A DNA stretch of 64,000 nucleotides from Distichodus sexfasciatus (Eukaryota > Chordata > Actinopteri > Characiformes > Distichodontidae). Each line of letters starts with the position of its first letter. Positions within the stretch are counted from its first letter, which is position 1. Location: the NCBI GenBank assembly GCA_032718565.1, contig JAVGVS010000236.1:496001-560000 (forward strand), read 5' to 3'. The notes under the pieces were generated by a model, which worked only from the letters and a program-made list of their open reading frames with translations, did not search any database and had not been told where the DNA came from. The position numbers and the translations under genes are program-made. This document shows, one piece after another, positions 60,682 to 64,000 of this stretch.

Positions 60682-63600
60682 GTTACTTCACTATACTTTT
60701 GGGGACATTCCGTAGACAAAACGATTCTTCTTGTTGGTTTGCCTTCTCCCAACCCTAGGTCTGCCTCCTCTAAATGAATGAAAACGAAACTTTTCTGCAC
60801 TTTCGCATGTTCACGCACACACGGCCGTGTCTAGTGAAGATTTGCGTTAGGACTATACGAAAACAATGCTAAGATTTTAGCACCTACCCCTAAAATCTTA
60901 CCCCTGAGTCACCGGAGCAATCCGTTTCCCCCAAAGCTTTTCGTTTGAACTTGACACATTTCTTCAATACAATTTTTTTTTCCGTTTGAGGACCCGTACC
61001 CACATCCAAAATGTTCGCACAAGGCAGCACATCTTATAGGGAACAACCTATAAGTCCTCACAAATGCCTAAAACTTAACGGCTGTTGACTGTAAACGACT
61101 TTCTTACCCGTCTCTAAACAAACTAACCCTGGATTTGTATTTTTGCAAGATGTAAAGCTGAACCGCGCTCATCTCGTCATGGCTCACCCGAGTGCAGGAC
61201 GGAGTGTCTGGCAAAATAGGCAGACGAGCCCGGGACATGCTTTAAAGTTTGGAATGTCGGGATGTCTGGAATCTGATGGGTTTTGCACCGTCACGGCTCG
61301 GCTGGAACGAAACTCCAACCGAATCTTGAGCGGCAAAATCACGTCATGTGCTAAAAAGTCTAGGGTTAGGGTTAGTACAGAGGGTTATTAAAGAACATTT
61401 CAAGTACAGTTGTGCTTTGTGCATAATTTTTAACCCTCAGCAGCATCACCATTCAGCTGAAACCGAATTCCCAAATAAGGAAAATATATTTTCAAATATT
61501 GCATTTTAATATTCAATTAAAGATTCGTTTATGGTGCAGAGTAAAATCAATTAATTAGTGGAATATTAAAGCAGAAAGCCATCAGTATTTTACAGCTCTA
61601 AAGTATTCAAAATGGGCCGTATTGGACAAGACTTTTTACTTATATGTAGTGTAGTATTTTGTGATGTTATTAACAATTAGTATTGCCGTTTTGACATACT
61701 ATCTGGTTTGCTATTCTGTTAGAGTATTTTTGCGCTACTCTGTTTGAAACTAACCCTGTTTCCATAATGTGAAATATACTGTCTATTACCGGGTTGTATG
61801 CCAGCTGATTGTAAGGAGGGACTGAATACAAAAAAACCCAGACATCATTAATTGATTTTGTACCCATGACAACACATTAAATGTTTATTTTGTTTGTATC
61901 TGCTCCAGCAATAGCCCATTTAATCGTCTGTTTCATCACGTCTGATTGAACATACGTGCACACTATGCAGATTCAGGACCGCATGATGGAACGCGCCTCT
62001 CCATGCGTAAGCTTTAATTGCCTTGCTGCCTCTTCCATGCCGCAAATGTATTCCCCACCCCTGCATTTGAGTGTCAAGTTATTTCACGTTTAAATGAATC
62101 TCCTCTGGTTGCATTCACGTCACTTTTGTTGCCTCTAATATGAATCCGCCGCTGCGGTGTGGGGCTGGTTGCCGAGACGTGCTGCGGGTCCTCAATGGAC
62201 CCCTCTGTGCGCTCCCGTATCGGATCTGACATTGGAAGGTAGTTTTCATCAAATGTTTCTGTGCCCTTAGTGACATTCAGACTCCATCAACTATTACCAG
62301 CAGCAAAATCATATTTCCTAAGAGGCCTAAAAAAAAAAAAAGCTACAGCCCCTGGCAAGGGAAAAGAAAATTGGCTGGGTTTAATTGTATAACGGTTGTT
62401 TTTGCAATTACTTGTAACCCAATTAGGCCAATTGCGTCAGATTGTTAATAGGAATAAAGTTGGGTAATGGATGAAAGCAATACATGTAGATTATGGAGGT
62501 CTTTTCTCATTGGCTTATTTAAAATGGAATATTTTATTTGGATGTGAAGTCTGCATGCATGAAAACCTCAGCGGTCTGTTTTGTCAAATGCACATACTCC
62601 CACGCATACAGGTAGGTGTATGTATGCAAGAGAAGGAGAGAGAAATTGAGAATGGTAATTTAACCCTGAGACCAACCTGCCTTGAAGAGGGCTGTGTGTG
62701 AGTGTGTGTGAAAGAGAGAGCGAGATTGGGGCCATGGAAGGTCAGTAGATGCCCTCACTGCGGTGATCAGAGGCCAGAGTGTGGAGACGAGCCGGGGCGA
62801 TGCTCAAGGACACCACGTAGTTTGCACTAAGGTCCCTCTGTTGGGTTTTCATCATGCCGAAAACAGCCCAAGCGGCCCACAGCTCTTTTCAGAGAGCAAG
62901 CGTGCTGCCATATAGCTAATACAGAAAAGCTTGAGCCAGTTGATGCCCTTACAGCCCTCCTGCTCAGAAATACACTCACACATTCCATTTCCCGACTCAT
63001 TCTCTCTCTCTCTCTCCCACTCTCTCTCTCTTTCTCAGTCTCGCTGACATTTACATTACCCACAATAGGCTTTTTCTCTCTAAAAGAGCAAAAGGAGGAA
63101 ATGGGTTTCAATTGTGCCATTGCACTTTGGTCAGGAAAGACGCCGGGTATGGCGCTGCTTTCAGATCTCACACTTTCCAGAGAAGCAGCAAGCTCATCAG
63201 GCAGCATTCCTGCGGCGCGTGTTACGGAGCGGGATGCAAGCTCGCTAAGTGAGCAGGAGCGATTAGGTTGCGATGCTGGGCCTGTCGGACTAACGGTGTC
63301 GTATATGTTTATGGGCAGAAGCACATCAGGCAGACGGTCTGTGCGTTCTCCAAGTTAATCATTAGAGGCTTAATCTGCACCCACTTTAATCTTACGTTCT
63401 CTCTCCCACTTGCTTTCCTCTCGGCTTTTTTCCATTTTCTCTGGTCCAATTTTAGTTCCTCTTCCTTCCCTTTTTTGTTACCACCCCATTCGTATAATTT
63501 CTCTCCATCATTCTCTAATTTTCTCTCACACCCTCCCCTTCCCATTCCTTCTTCTCTCTCGTCTTTCTTTCTCTCTCTTACTCTGTCGTGTGAGTCACTG

Positions 63601-64000
63601 CCATATCCAGCAGGCTGGAGCTCCCTTTTGTGCGGCTGCTGTGAATCACTGGGGAAAAAAAATGCCTCTTTCCCTTTTTATCAAAAAATGATTTCCCCTT
63701 ATCGCTGGCGGGGTTGTCTGAGGGTCGCCTGAACAGTGGCAGTCCATTTACTTTGAGAGTGCCGAGCTGATTGGTGCGGCATCTTAGGGGAATGAGGCAA
63801 GGAAGAGGAACGCTGCTGCAGCATCCTACTCCGTGTCCCTTACACTCCTCCGTGGCTGGTATATAAGAACGCAGGCATGGGCCAACGAAAAGTGGCGTAA
63901 TGGATGCGGCCAGGTTTGAGCATAAACAATGAGCTCAGGCGACATCATGGCTTATGTGGCATGCTGTTGGAATCCTGTTAAGCCCAAGTGACTGCTAACC
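59986..64000 (+). other. Presumed long first intron; no exon seen
   Basis: The region has no supported exon. It includes a CA microsatellite (60606-60678) and CT-rich runs near 63000-63030 and 63400-63600. Blocks near 61.95-62.48 kb and 63.09-63.40 kb are even-composition sequence with TAATTA-, CAATTA- and GATTGTTA-type words and could be conserved non-coding elements. That idea is untested. Confidence 0.4.
60606..60678. repeat. (CA)n microsatellite, about 36 units
   Basis: A perfect 73-bp CA run explains the long His/Thr and Val/Cys spurious frames on both strands. Confidence 0.97.

Noticed and set aside
60232..60818. Open frames of 181 and 188 codons rich in His/Thr or Val/Cys
   Set aside because: They read through the CA microsatellite at 60606-60678 and have no domain or splice support.
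61368..61379. Two TTAGGG-type units
   Set aside because: Too few units for an interstitial telomere; likely chance.
62827..63324. 165-codon minus-strand frame
   Set aside because: It passes through simple GA/CT repeats, has no recognisable domain and no convincing splice or promoter context.
33459..64000. YTHDF2, OPRD1 or TAF12 exons, expected from human synteny
   Set aside because: No matching motifs were seen on either strand by reading; they may lie outside the window.
1..64000. CRISPR arrays, operons, prophage or bacterial mobile elements
   Set aside because: The window is vertebrate nuclear DNA; repeats are SINEs, LINEs, DNA transposons and microsatellites.

Overview
This window is vertebrate nuclear DNA, almost certainly from a ray-finned (teleost) fish. 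Genes are split by GT-AG introns. The sequence between them is AT-rich and crowded with fish-type interspersed repeats: an L2-like LINE, three tRNA-derived SINE families, many hAT-like elements, and piggyBac-, Harbinger- and Tc1-like pieces. There is no operon structure and nothing bacterial or viral. The SINE types would suit an otophysan such as a catfish or characin, but I cannot fix the species.

Two protein-coding genes are secure, both on the + strand. The first is a two-exon Rab GTPase of the Rab39/Rab42 group (7763-9698), read as rab42, with a GC-rich promoter holding a perfect CLEAR-type E-box. The second is gmeb1, glucocorticoid modulatory element-binding protein 1. Its nine coding exons lie between 24760 and 33458, encode 609 residues, and include a complete SAND domain. 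A CpG-rich stretch at 22.1-22.7 kb is the likely gmeb1 promoter. As I recall, RAB42 and GMEB1 are close neighbours on human 1p35, so the pair looks like conserved synteny. From the ends: 645-1861 holds three exon-like pieces of an unrecognised zinc-finger-like gene, and 59916-59985 is an orphan signal-peptide first exon behind a GC-rich, CRE-bearing upstream region. The sequence after that exon has the look of a long first intron.

Layout: 0-2 kb unknown exons; 3.2-7.3 kb L2 LINE with a nested element; 7.5-9.7 kb rab42; 9.7-15 kb mostly featureless; 15.2-19.8 kb SINE, long inverted-repeat element, internally deleted hAT transposase and a piggyBac-like copy; 20-22.1 kb diverged duplication; 22.1-34.9 kb gmeb1 with many transposons in its introns; 35.9-37.6 kb a SINE cluster enclosing a frameshifted copy of the gmeb1 last exon; 37.6-55.7 kb gene-poor DNA with repeats and candidate conserved non-coding blocks; 55.7-57.7 kb three-level nested DNA transposons; 59.6-64 kb orphan first exon and intron-like sequence.

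I found no convincing new biochemical system. The most notable material is repeat architecture that can be reconstructed from exact target-site duplications (TSDs) and empty sites, the gmeb1 exon pseudogene, the inverted-repeat element with a possible captured start exon, and the transposon and microsatellite surroundings of gmeb1 splice acceptors.
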